A stretch of 64,000 nucleotides of DNA from Argopecten irradians (taxonomy: Eukaryota; Mollusca; Bivalvia; Pectinida; Pectinidae), in the NCBI RefSeq assembly GCF_041381155.1, contig NC_091142.1:34459604-34523603 (forward strand), written 5' to 3'. The notes under the pieces were generated by a model. It saw nothing but the letters and a program-made list of their open reading frames with translations, made no database searches and had not been told where the DNA came from. A program made the translations under genes and the position numbers. How positions within the stretch are numbered: position 1 is the stretch's first letter; every line of letters starts with the position of its first letter. Below, piece after piece: positions 46,670-56,480 of the stretch.

Positions 46670-47250
46670 GAATCAATTAAAACCCCTATAGACCAAATTT
46701 TCATTGAGATTGGAGACTGAAAACTGAAAACAGGAAGTGGGCCAGCAGCCATCTTGGAATACCAAAATCTTTACGAAAATGTTTGCACGTTGTTCGGCAT
46801 CAATTAAAACCCCAATATACCAATTTTCATTGAGATCGGAGACTGAAACCTTAAAACAGGAAGTGGGCCAGCGGCCATCTTGGAATACCAAAATCTTTAC
46901 GAAAATGTTTGCACGTTGTTCGGCATCAATTAAAACCCAAATATAACCAATTTTCATTGAGATCGGAGACTGAAACCTTAAAACAGGAAGTGGGCCAGCG
47001 GCCATCTTGGAATACCAAAATCTTTACGAAAATGTTTGCATGTTGTTCGGCATCAATTAAAACCCCTATATACCAATTTTCATTGAGATCGGAGACTGAA
47101 ACCTTAAAACAGGAAGTGGGCCAGCGGCCATCTTGGAATATCAAAATCTTTACGAAAATGTTTGCATGTTGTTCGGCATCAATTAAAACCCCTATAGACC
47201 AATTTTGATTGAGATCGGAGACCAAAACCTGAAAACAGGAAGTGGGCCAG
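46670..47250. repeat. 126-bp satellite-like core array in element A
   Basis: CGGCATCAATTAAAACC recurs at 46,795, 46,921, 47,048 and 47,174. The monomer is the reverse complement of the monomer filling the element at 52,144. A shorter array of the same unit lies at 48,060-48,370 in element B. Confidence 0.9.
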
Positions 47251-47808
47251 CTAAAATTAAGAAAATTTGCCCTTTTGGGACCCCACCCCTTATATATTAG
47301 CCCCTAGGGGTCGGACAAGACTCATTTATATAAAATATTATTGTCCTTGCCCAATGATGTTTCACACCAAATATGGATGAAATTCATCCAAGGATGAAGG
47401 AGGAGTAGGATTTTAAAGCTAAAATTAAGAACATTTCCCCTTTTGGGGCCTCAGCCCCTAGGGGTCGGACCAGGCTCATTTATATAAAATATGATTGTCC
47501 TTCCCCAATGATGTTTCACACCAAATATGGATGAAATCCATCCAAGGATGAAGGAGGAGTAGGATTTTAAAGCTAAAATTAAGAAAATTTGCCCTTTTGG
47601 GGCCCCACCCCTCAGCCCCTAGGGGTCGGACCAGACTCATTTATATAAAATATGATTGTCCGTCCCCAATGATTTTTCACACCAAATATGGATGAAATCC
47701 ATCCAAGGATGAAGGAGGAGTAGGATTTTAAAGCTAAATTTAAGAAAATTTCCCCATTTGGGACCCCACCCCTCAGCCCCTAGGGGTCCGACCAGGCTCA
47801 TTTATATA

Positions 47809-49633
47809 CAAGAGGCCCATGGGCCTTAACGGTCATGTGACTCATGGCACAAAACAACAAAGTCACAGTATAAAGTATTGGTTAACGATTAATATAAACA
47901 ATACAATGTAACCCATTCAAGGATTAATATAAGGCGGAGTCAGATTTTAAAGCCAAATTTCAGCAAAGCTCCCATTTTGGACCTCCGTCGTACTATCCCC
48001 ATGGGTCTTACCTCGATCCTTTATAAAATATGATTGTCCTTACCTAAAGTTCCCCCTTCTGAATCAATTAAAACCCGTATAGACAAATTTCATTGATATC
48101 GGAGACTGAAAACAGGAAGTGTGCCAGCGGCCATCTTGGAATACCAAAATCTTTATGAAAATGTTTGCATGTTGTTCGGCATCAATTAAAACCCCTATAG
48201 ACCAATTTTCATTGAGATCGGAGACTGAAACCTTAAAACAGGAAGTGGGCCAGCGGCCATCTTGGAATACCAAAATCTTTACGAAAATGTTTGCATGTTG
48301 TTCAGCATCAATTAAAACCCTTATAGACCAATTTTCATTGAGATCGGAGACCGAAACCTGAAAACAGGATGTGGGCCAACTAAAATTAAGAAAATTTGCA
48401 CTTTTGGGGCCCCACCCCTCAGCCCCTAGGGGTCGGACCAGACTCATTTATATAAAATATAATTTTGTTTCCCCAATGATGTTTCACACCAAATATGGAT
48501 GAAATCCATCCAAGGATGAAGGAGGAGTAGGATTTAAAAGCTAAAATTAAGAAAATTTGTCCTTTGGGGGCCCCATAGCTGCAATATTGTAGCTCAAAAG
48601 ACTTTTTGACAGAGAATGGTGTCGTCTTTAGAGCTACAATTGGTGCCTATTACTGCTAATGGAGCAAAGTAATGATTATGCAAACCATTATAAAACGTTT
48701 GTTTGCATTTTTATCGTACTTGTTTGATATCGCTTACCTACTAGGCAATAAAACTGAACCACATAAAATATCAAATTCTCATCGAGGCATTATTTTTTTA
48801 CATAATACATATGAAGGTCTTTCTGAAGGGAATTTATACGGTAAGTCCACAAATTGTGAATTTGACGTCTTGTGAGCGGTACGGTAGATATTAAGAATGG
48901 TAGTTATGTTTGTTTTGGACAAAAATAATATGTAAATGCATGTATACGCATAAAATAATTGGAAACCTACAAAAAAGTATAGAAAACTATGCCCGAGTGA
49001 TTTTCGGAGGCAGTGCTCCACTACGACACATAGGGACCAATTCGTACCCGGCCGAAAGGTATAGTAGGCCGGGTACGTATATTCGTTCTAGGGGCCCCAC
49101 ATCTCAGCCCCTAGGGGTCGGACCAGGCTCATTTATATATAAAATATGATTGTCCTTCCCCAATGATGATTTACACCAAATCTAGATGAAATCCATCCAA
49201 GGATGAAGGAGGAGTAGGATTTTAAAGCTAAAATTCAGAAAATTTGCCCTTTGGGGGCCCCACATCTCAGCCCCTAGGGGTCGGACCAGGCTCATTTATA
49301 TAAAATATGATTGTCCGTCCCCAATGATGTTTCACACCAAATATGGATGAAATCCATTCAAGGATGAAGGAGGAGTAGGATTGTAAAGCTAAAATTAAGA
49401 AAATTTGCCCTTTTGGGGCCCCACCCCTCAGCCCCTAGGAGTCGGACCAGGCTCATTTATATAAAATATGATTGTCCTTGGCCAATGATGTTTCAAACAA
49501 AATTTGGTTGAAATCCGCTTAGCGGTTAAGGAGGAGTAGCGTTTTAAAGGAAAAAGTTTACGCACGACGGACGGCGCACGACGAATCACGGATGACTATA
49601 GGTCATCCTGACCCTTCAGGTCAGATGAACTAA
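47809..49633 (+). mobile_element. Hairpin-ended element B, nested in element A
   Basis: It starts CAAGAGGCCCATGGGCC right after the host bases TTTATATA and ends AGATGAACTAA right before AAATATGATTG. Fusing the flanks gives the intact host monomer phrase (TTTATATAAAATATGATTG), so there is no target duplication and no lost base. Its head and cores match element A, with a ~75-bp deletion after the head. It is itself split by the 515-bp insertion at 48,576-49,090. Confidence 0.85.
48576..49090. mobile_element. 515-bp non-coding insertion with a 9-bp target duplication
   Basis: GGGGCCCCA is present on both sides (48,567-48,575 and 49,091-49,099) but once in uninterrupted monomers. The insert starts TAGCTGCAATATTGTAGCT (a near-palindrome) and ends CGTTCTA. 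TAG...CTA is the only terminal inversion. The 8-9-bp duplication would suit a hAT-like non-autonomous element. A diverged relative lies at 32,815-33,149. Confidence 0.75.
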
Positions 49634-50136
49634 AAATATGATTGTCCTTCCCCAATGATGTTTTACACCAAATATAGATGTAATCTATTCAAGGATGAAG
49701 GAGGAGTAGGATTTTAAAGCTAAAATTAAGAAAATTTGCCCTTTTGGGGCCCCACCCCTCAGCCCCTAGGGGTCGGACCAGGCTCATTTATATAAAATAT
49801 GATTGTCCTTCCCCAATGATGTTTCACACCAAATATGGATGAAATCCATCCAAGGATGAAGGAGGAGTAGGATTTAAAAGCTTAAATTAAGAAAATTTGC
49901 CCTTTTGGGGCCCCGCCCCTCTGCCCCTAGGGGTCGGACCTATCTCATTTATATAAAATATGATTGTCCTTCCCCAAGGATGTTTCATACCAAATATGGA
50001 TGTAATTCACTCAAGGGTTTAGGAGGAGTAGGCTTTTGTATAAATAGTTTTACGCACGACGCACGGCGGACGGCGCATGACGACGGACGAAACACGATGA
50101 CAATAGGTCATCCTGACCTTCGGTCAGATGACCTAA

Positions 50137-51390
50137 AAAAGTATATCAATTACCTCCTGTGGGTACAGGGCGCCCGAGGGTGGGGGGGGGGGTTTGTTAC
50201 GAAATATTGAGGACCTATGCCACTGATGAATGAACTTTTCCAACGTTGGACATTTTTATTTTGCTATAATTAATATCGATGCTGCTATCGTTTGTGCGAT
50301 GCGATGATATGAGATGAGGAGGTTTTGCCGAGTAATTTCGGTTTTCCCTGTCGACACCAAAATAAAACTTGTATTGTAAGATAGTGACCGTGTATTTTGT
50401 TTATCCTGTAACTTTTTCATTGTACATACAAAAGATGGTATTCAAAACGAAAGCAAATTGCCTGTTATTTACACGATTTTGCTCAAAGTGAAACGCTTCT
50501 TTAATGATAAAGAAAAGATGCATTCACTAAACCAAATTATTATTTTTCTGGATTTTTTGACACTTCTCATTGGTCAAATACACGCCACGTGATCACCGAT
50601 AAAAAACTATATTGCACGATTTTTCCGGAAGTAGTTTATAGAAAAAAGTATATTGCACGGTTATTTTTAGATAACGTTATCGTCTACGTTACCAAAACGC
50701 TTCGTGTTCCTGGCGCTTTGAAACAAACGCTTTGATGACCTGAGTTTGAAGCGTAACCACAAAATGTGACAGACGACGTTGATTGTTTCGGTTTCTAACA
50801 AAGATGATGATGACTTCCAGCTGATGACTACAGTTTAAGCTTTTAAAGTTTCAATATAAACACGGTAGGAGAGTAGGAAATAATCGAATAACATTCATTA
50901 AGCGTCTGGAGCCATTGAATAGTGAATACGTTTGATATTTATTTTTAAAATTCCACCTAGGCTACTTACAACATTAGGCCTAGGCTAATCCTACTGTATG
51001 TATACGATTTTTATTTTACGGAATGGAGTACTAGGCATAAGATAATGTATCTTAATGTCAATCTGAATCTGTTAATGTATGTTTGACGTCGAAGTGTATT
51101 ATTTCAACGGAGAACAAACTATACATTTAATTGACTGTGTCCTTAAGACATAGAGCTACATGTATAATGGAGTACATGTGCATGCTACAAACACGAATGC
51201 TGCGGGTTCATGTAATAAAAGTTTGAAGGGCATCAATTGATACTGTTTAATATGTTGTTTTTGAATTATACTTGTTACAAAATCAAATGATTGTAACTGT
51301 CATCACGAAGCAGAATTTACAATGCGATGCTCATTTAGTTTCACACTCATTTCAAAATGGAAAAAAATCCAGAAAAATAATAAAACAATT
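50137..51390. other. Non-coding stretch
   Basis: Has a G-run at about 50,180, a CACGTG at about 50,586 and mixed-composition sequence at 50,600-50,820 that could be a promoter or first-exon region. No ORF or splice evidence supports a gene. Confidence 0.35.
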
Positions 51391-51520
51391 ATAGCATTTT
51401 GATTTCGGTCAATACATGGTTATATCGACCACAGAAAAAATATCGACCTCGGACTACGTCCTCGGTCAATATTTTTTCTTTGGTCGATATAACCATGTAT
51501 CGACCTCATCAAAATGCTAT
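51391..51520. repeat. Foldback element, 62-bp arms
   Basis: The left arm 51,391-51,453 (ATAGCATTTTGAT ... ATACATGGTTATATCGACCA) and right arm 51,459-51,520 are inverted copies with about 8 mismatches and a spacer of about 5 bases. Both arms include a run that reads TTTTTTC/GAAAAAA. It could be a foldback MITE or encode a long hairpin RNA. Confidence 0.85.
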
Positions 51521-51577
51521 ATTTGTATATGAGTGTGATTTCGAACTCCTTTTTACTACCGTGGGAAATATGTAAGC

Positions 51578-51658
51578 GACGTCATTCCGGTGATTATGAC
51601 GTCACTGTTTGGCGGGACTGACTGCCGTTTCATTCACTCCTACTAAAAGTGACGTCAC
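51578..51658. promoter_or_regulatory. Cluster of CRE-like TGACGTCA sites
   Basis: GCGACGTCAT at 51,576-51,585, TGACGTCA at 51,597-51,604 and the full palindrome GTGACGTCAC at 51,649-51,658. Three such sites in 81 bp are unlikely by chance in AT-rich DNA. The bound factors (CREB/ATF class) and any target gene are inference. Confidence 0.4.
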
Positions 51659-52143
51659 TGGAATGTTCGGGATCAAGTCATCAAATTTAGAAATTGAATC
51701 AAACGAAAGAAATTAAACATCTATTTACTGACATCGTACAAATTTTCCTATTGAAACTATGACAGGAAATTCTTATTATCCGGTTTCGAACTCTGTGCCC
51801 AACTAATGTCGATATTAGTGCTGAAAATGCATTGTGTCTTGATATTGTTCCGCTTCTTTTGTTTACTTTAAATTCGTAAAATGAACTTAACCCGTGAAGG
51901 GCGTCAGAACGCTTGTTTTCAAGGTGAATAAACACCGTAGTGATAAAGACCTTCCAAGTGAATATTTGCATCAGGGAAATAGGGACACAAAAAGACGATT
52001 TTCTTCAAAAGGAAGTAAGTTACACTACATTAATTTCGCTGGAACACTTAAAAAATCGTTCTGATTTCAGAACAATTGGAATTATGAAGATATCTCTTAC
52101 AGTATTTTTTTTATTATTATCATATATAATGTAAGTTAATTAT

Positions 52144-54000
52144 TATGTCCCCCAAACGAAGTGGGGGGACATATTGTTTTTGCTCTGTTTCTTATTATTA
52201 TTATTATTCTTTTTATTCTTATTTCTTCCGCCGCGCGGGTTTCCGCAGCTTTTCTCAGAAACTACTGGGCTGATTATCAATAAACTTCACATACATACTC
52301 ATTAAGGTGTGGGATTGTGCATAAAGATTTTTTTTCCCAACCAGAAGTCCAAGATGGCCGCCAGGCCCAATTTCCTGTTTTCAGGTTTCAGTCTCCGATC
52401 TCAATGAAAATTGGTCGATGGGGGTTTTAAGGGATGGCGAACATCATGAAAACATTTTCGTGAAGATTTTTGGTATTCCAAGATGGCTGCTGGCCCACTT
52501 CCTGTTTTCAGGTTTCGGTCTCCGTTCTCAAAGAAAATTGGTATGTGGGGGTTTTAAGGGATGGCAAACAACATGAAAACATTTTAGTATTCCAAGATGG
52601 CCGCTCGCCCACTTCCTGTTTTCAGGTTTCGGTCTCCGATCTCAATGAAAATTGGTATATAGGGGATTTAAGGGATGGCGAACATCATGCAAACATTTTT
52701 TGTAAAGATTTTGGTATTCCAAGATGGCCGCCGGCCCACTTCCTGTTTTCAGGTTTCGGTCTCGGATCTCAAAGAAAATTGGTCTGTAGGGGTTTTAAGG
52801 GATGGCGATTAACATGCAAACATTTTCGTAAAGAATTTTGTATTCCAAGATGGCCGCTGGCCCACATCCTGTTTTCAGGTTTCAATCTCCGATCTCAATG
52901 AAAATTGGTCTATAGGGGTTTTAAGGGATGGCGAACAAGATGCAAACATTTTTGTAAAGATTTTGGTATTCCAAGATGGCCCTCTTCCTGTTTTCAGGTT
53001 TCGGTCTCTGATCTCAATGAAAATTGGTCTATAGGGGTTTTAAGGGATGGCAAACAAGATGCAACCATTTTTGTAAAGATTTTGGTATATGGTCGCTGGC
53101 CCACTTCCTGTTTTCAGGTTTCGGTCTCCGATCTCAATGAAAATTGGTCTAAAGGGGTTTTAAGGGGTGGCGAACATCATGAAAACATTTTCGTGAATAT
53201 TTTTAGTATTTCAAGATGGCTGCTGGCCAACTTCCTGTTTTCAGGTTTCGGTCTCCGATCTCAAAGAAGGGATGGCGAACAACATGCAAATATTTTCGTA
53301 AAGATTTTACTATTCCAAGATGGCCGCTGACCCACTTCCTGTTTTCAGGTTTTGGTCTTCTATCCCAATGAAAATTGGTCTATAGGGGTTTTAAGGGATG
53401 GCGAACATCATAAAAACATTTTCGTGAATATTTTTGGTATTCCAAGATGGCTGCTGGCCCACTTCCTGTTTTCAGGTTTCGGTCTCCGATCTCAAAGAAA
53501 ATTGATCTGTAGTGGTTTTAAGGGATGGCAAACAACATGCAAACATTTTTGTAAAGATTTTAGTATTCCAAGATGGCCGCTAGCCCACTTCTTGTTTTCA
53601 GGTTTCGGTCCCCGATCTCAATGAAAATTGGTCTATACGATATTTAGCGAACAATATGCAAATGTTTTCGTAAAGATTTTGCTATTCAAAGATGGCCGCT
53701 GGCTCATTTCCTGTTCATCAGGTTTCGATCTCCGATCTCAATGAAAATTGGTCTACAGCGGTTTTAAGGGATGGCAAACAACATAAAAAGATTTTCGTAA
53801 AGATTTTTGGTATTCCAAGATGGCCGCTAGACTAACTTCCTGTTTTTATATTTTGGTCTCTGATTTCAATAAAAATTAGAATATAGGGGTATTAAGGGAT
53901 ACTGATCAATATGATAAAAAAATTATAAGATTGTCGCTGGGCCAACTTCCTGTTTTCAATTTTTCACCAGCAATTCATTGAAAATTGGTAAATGGGGGTT
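52144..54000 (+). mobile_element. GTCCCCC-hairpin family element with 125-bp core array
   Basis: Head ATGTCCCCCAAACGAAGTGG followed by GGGGACATATTG forms a hairpin. Then come ATTATTATT, CCGCCGCGCGGG and CTCAGAAACTACTGGGCTGA. From 52,345 to about 53,990 about 12 monomers repeat, marked by TTTTCAGGTTTCGGTCTCCG, CCAAGATGGCCGCTGGCCCA and GGTTTTAAGGGATGGCGAAC. Open frames across it are by-products of the array. The 3' end is not clear. Confidence 0.75.
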
Positions 54001-54763
54001 TTCACTTAAAATTTACGCGGATTGAAAATGATTACAATATTAAAATTCCACAGTTGAAAATTACTTCTTTTTGTTCACAAAATTCTTCTCCTAGACTGTT
54101 TCAAGTTGAAATGATACATGCATGCTGACATTCTGTAAAAAATAAGGAAACAATAAATGTATTAACAGAGTAATTACTGAAAAGGCTAATATCATATAAT
54201 CAAACATTTTAATCATAAATATCAATACCAGCTTAGAGGAAATCAGTCCTCCTGTTCTTACATGTAAGTGTTTTGTCCTTCATAAATTGATCGTAATATA
54301 GCAGTTGTTATATAATGTGCACAAAGAAGTATAAATATACACACGTACATTTGTATGCATGGGTACAGTGGTAAATTAATAAATAAGTTATACAGAAAAT
54401 GATGGTGCTGATCATGAAAAGCGTAAAGTCTATGTTGTTGAGTAAAAAGTTAAAAAACTAACAGTGTTTACACCCTACGATGTAATCGCACTAAAAACAG
54501 TTATCATGTGGGCTTTTGTGCGATTGCATTTGCAAGACTGTGCCAGGTGGTAGAGATTAGTTCCGCTCGAGTGATCACACAATGCAAGTGAGAGTAGGGA
54601 ATATGTTTATGTAAGTTTTAATTGCTAATCTCTGATGCTTGTTGGTAAAATATAACTCAGGAAAATTGCTAAACATTTCTTAGATTGAAACAGCTTTTTA
54701 AGTGCCGTTTTACGGAAGAATATGAAAAAGAAATTGGCATTTTCGTCGATCTAGTAGTCTAAA
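54001..54763. other. AT-rich spacer
   Basis: No ORF, RNA or repeat recognised. Confidence 0.4.
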
Positions 54764-55409
54764 CAAGAGGCCCAGAGGGCCTGTATCGCTCACCAGGTTT
54801 GTAATGCCAAATAATGTTCTGATTACAAGTTCATTGTTTCTTTTTTGAAGGAATTTTAATATTAACCTCTAAATCCCCTATTGGGCCCCACCCCTCCTGC
54901 CCCCAGGGGGTCAGAGCCAAAATTTATAAAAGTTCTGTTCCCCTTCCCCCAAGGATGTTTATGGCCAAATTTGGTCACAATCCAAGCAAAACTCTAGGAC
55001 AAGTAGCGATTTAAAGGATTTACCTCTATTTCCCCTATTAGGCCCTGCCCCTCCTGCCCCCGGGGGATCAAAAGCCAAAATTTGTACAAGTTCTGTTTCC
55101 CCTCCCCCAAGGATGTTTGTGACTAAATTTGGTTACAATCCATGCAAAATTCTAGGACAAGTAGCGTTTTAAAGGATTTACCTCTATTTCCCCTATTGGG
55201 CCCCGCCCCTCCTGCCCCCGGGGGTCAGAGCCAAAATTTATACAAGTTCTGTTCCCCTTCCAAAAAGGATGTTTGTGGCCAAATTTGGTTACAATCCATG
55301 CAGAACTCTATGACTAGTAGCGATTTAAAGGAAATGTTGACGGACAGACGGACGGACGGACGCCGCGCCATGACATAAGCTCACCGGCCCTTTGGGCCAG
55401 GTGAGCTAA
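54764..55409 (+). mobile_element. Hairpin-ended element (GGCC/GGTGAGC family), copy 2
   Basis: Head CAAGAGGCCCAGAGGGCC then TCGCTCACC. Three ~156-bp monomers as in copy 1, then GACGGACAGACGGACGGACG and the tail CCGGCCCTTTGGGCCAGGTG followed by AGCTAA. It is 646 bp, one base shorter than copy 1 (35,950-36,596). Confidence 0.82.
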
Positions 55410-55479
55410 AAATATCACTTCAAGTTATATGAACATTCCATATATGATTTATGTCATTCGGCCAAAAATTTACTTTGTA

Positions 55480-56480
55480 CAGTGGAACCTCCCGAAACCG
55501 ATCATGGTCGGTGCATATAATTTCGGCCGGTTTAGAGAGGGTTCGGTTTGGAGAAGTGAACCGAATACCGATCATCACGATCCGGATTTAATCGATCGGA
55601 AGTCGTTTTTTACATTAGTGCACCGCATGTATGCCTAGTGTTCGTTAAAACCGACCGATATTGATTGTTAATGTGAATGTTATCACAAAAGAGAAAATCA
55701 TACGTTTAAAAGGAATGGATTACAGCAAACTTGACTTTGTTACCGCTTATAAATGTAGTTTAGTTAGTTGCGTGAATGTTCTTTGGGATGTGTTCTCGTC
55801 TGCAACCTACATACGACCGATCGCTTCCGGTTACGTCAAGAATCAAATTATATGGTCTAATTACACGATGATCAGTCGATGCCGGTCATTATATGACATA
55901 GTCATTTTCTAAAACAATACATGGCTTCGGCTTCTTCATACAGATAATTTACGTTATCCGACAACTACAAATGTAAATAAAAAAAACCTGTGTAATTTGA
56001 ATACGAAACTTTCTCTTTATTACTAGCTCTGCTTGTTTTCCTACAGTAAACAAACCGCGTGCACATGGTAGACCTTCGTTAGATATCTAAACAATAGGCA
56101 TGATTAAATAATTACACCACCATATCGGGTATAATTACCGTGTACCTATACCTATAGCTTTTACACCTGTATACATGCCCCAGGACATGGCATGCGACAA
56201 CTATGGTACAGGTACGTGTGTATTTCACGGTCGGTTGATCAGACCTCAATACAATCTATCGGTGTCGCTCAGGTAAGGCCGGTTTTCAGAAGTGTATTTT
56301 AGTTACATTTGACTATTCCGATTTTAAAATCGGTCCGGTATTCGGAATTGGGAGGGATCGGTTTTGGGAAGTTTTATATACTATTAATAAAGAGGAATTC
56401 ATTCCGTACATGACATCCATGTTCGGTTTCTAGAGGTGATCGGTTTTGAGAAGGTTCGGTTTTGGGATTTACTTCGTATT
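55480..56480. mobile_element. Decayed element with CAGTGGAACCTCCCGAAACC terminus
   Basis: CAGTGGAACCTCCCGAAACC at 55,480, preceded by TA, looks like the end of a Tc1/mariner-pogo-type element. GGTTCGGTTTTGGGA at about 56,453 and GATCGGTTTTGGGAAG near 56,355 are inverted relatives of it, but no exact right end or transposase is present. TA target and family are inference. Confidence 0.45.

Larger units (their letters stand above)
46330..50136 (+). mobile_element. Hairpin-ended element A (CATGGG/GGTCATCTGA family), split by a nested copy
   Basis: Head CAAGAGGCCCATGGGCCTTA then ACGGTCATCTGACTC. Core 1 has 126-bp monomers with CCATCTTGGAATACC (46,670-47,250). Core 2 has ~165-bp monomers with GGGGCCCCACCCCTCAGCCC. 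The element is interrupted at 47,808/47,809 by element B and resumes at 49,634. The end is a run of GACGG/CACGACGG, then TAGGTCATCCTGACCTTCGG TCAGATGACC-type hairpin and CTAA at 50,133-50,136. The outer repeats GGTCATCTGA and TCAGATGACC are inverted. No ORF is carried, so it would depend on enzymes from elsewhere. Confidence 0.82.

Noticed and set aside
46673..48447. Overlapping frames on both strands over the 126-bp array
   Set aside because: By-products of the repeats; similar frames appear on both strands.
52470..53624. Frames of 90-143 codons on the + strand
   Set aside because: They are translations of the 125-bp core monomers of the GTCCCCC-hairpin element and change frame with each indel.
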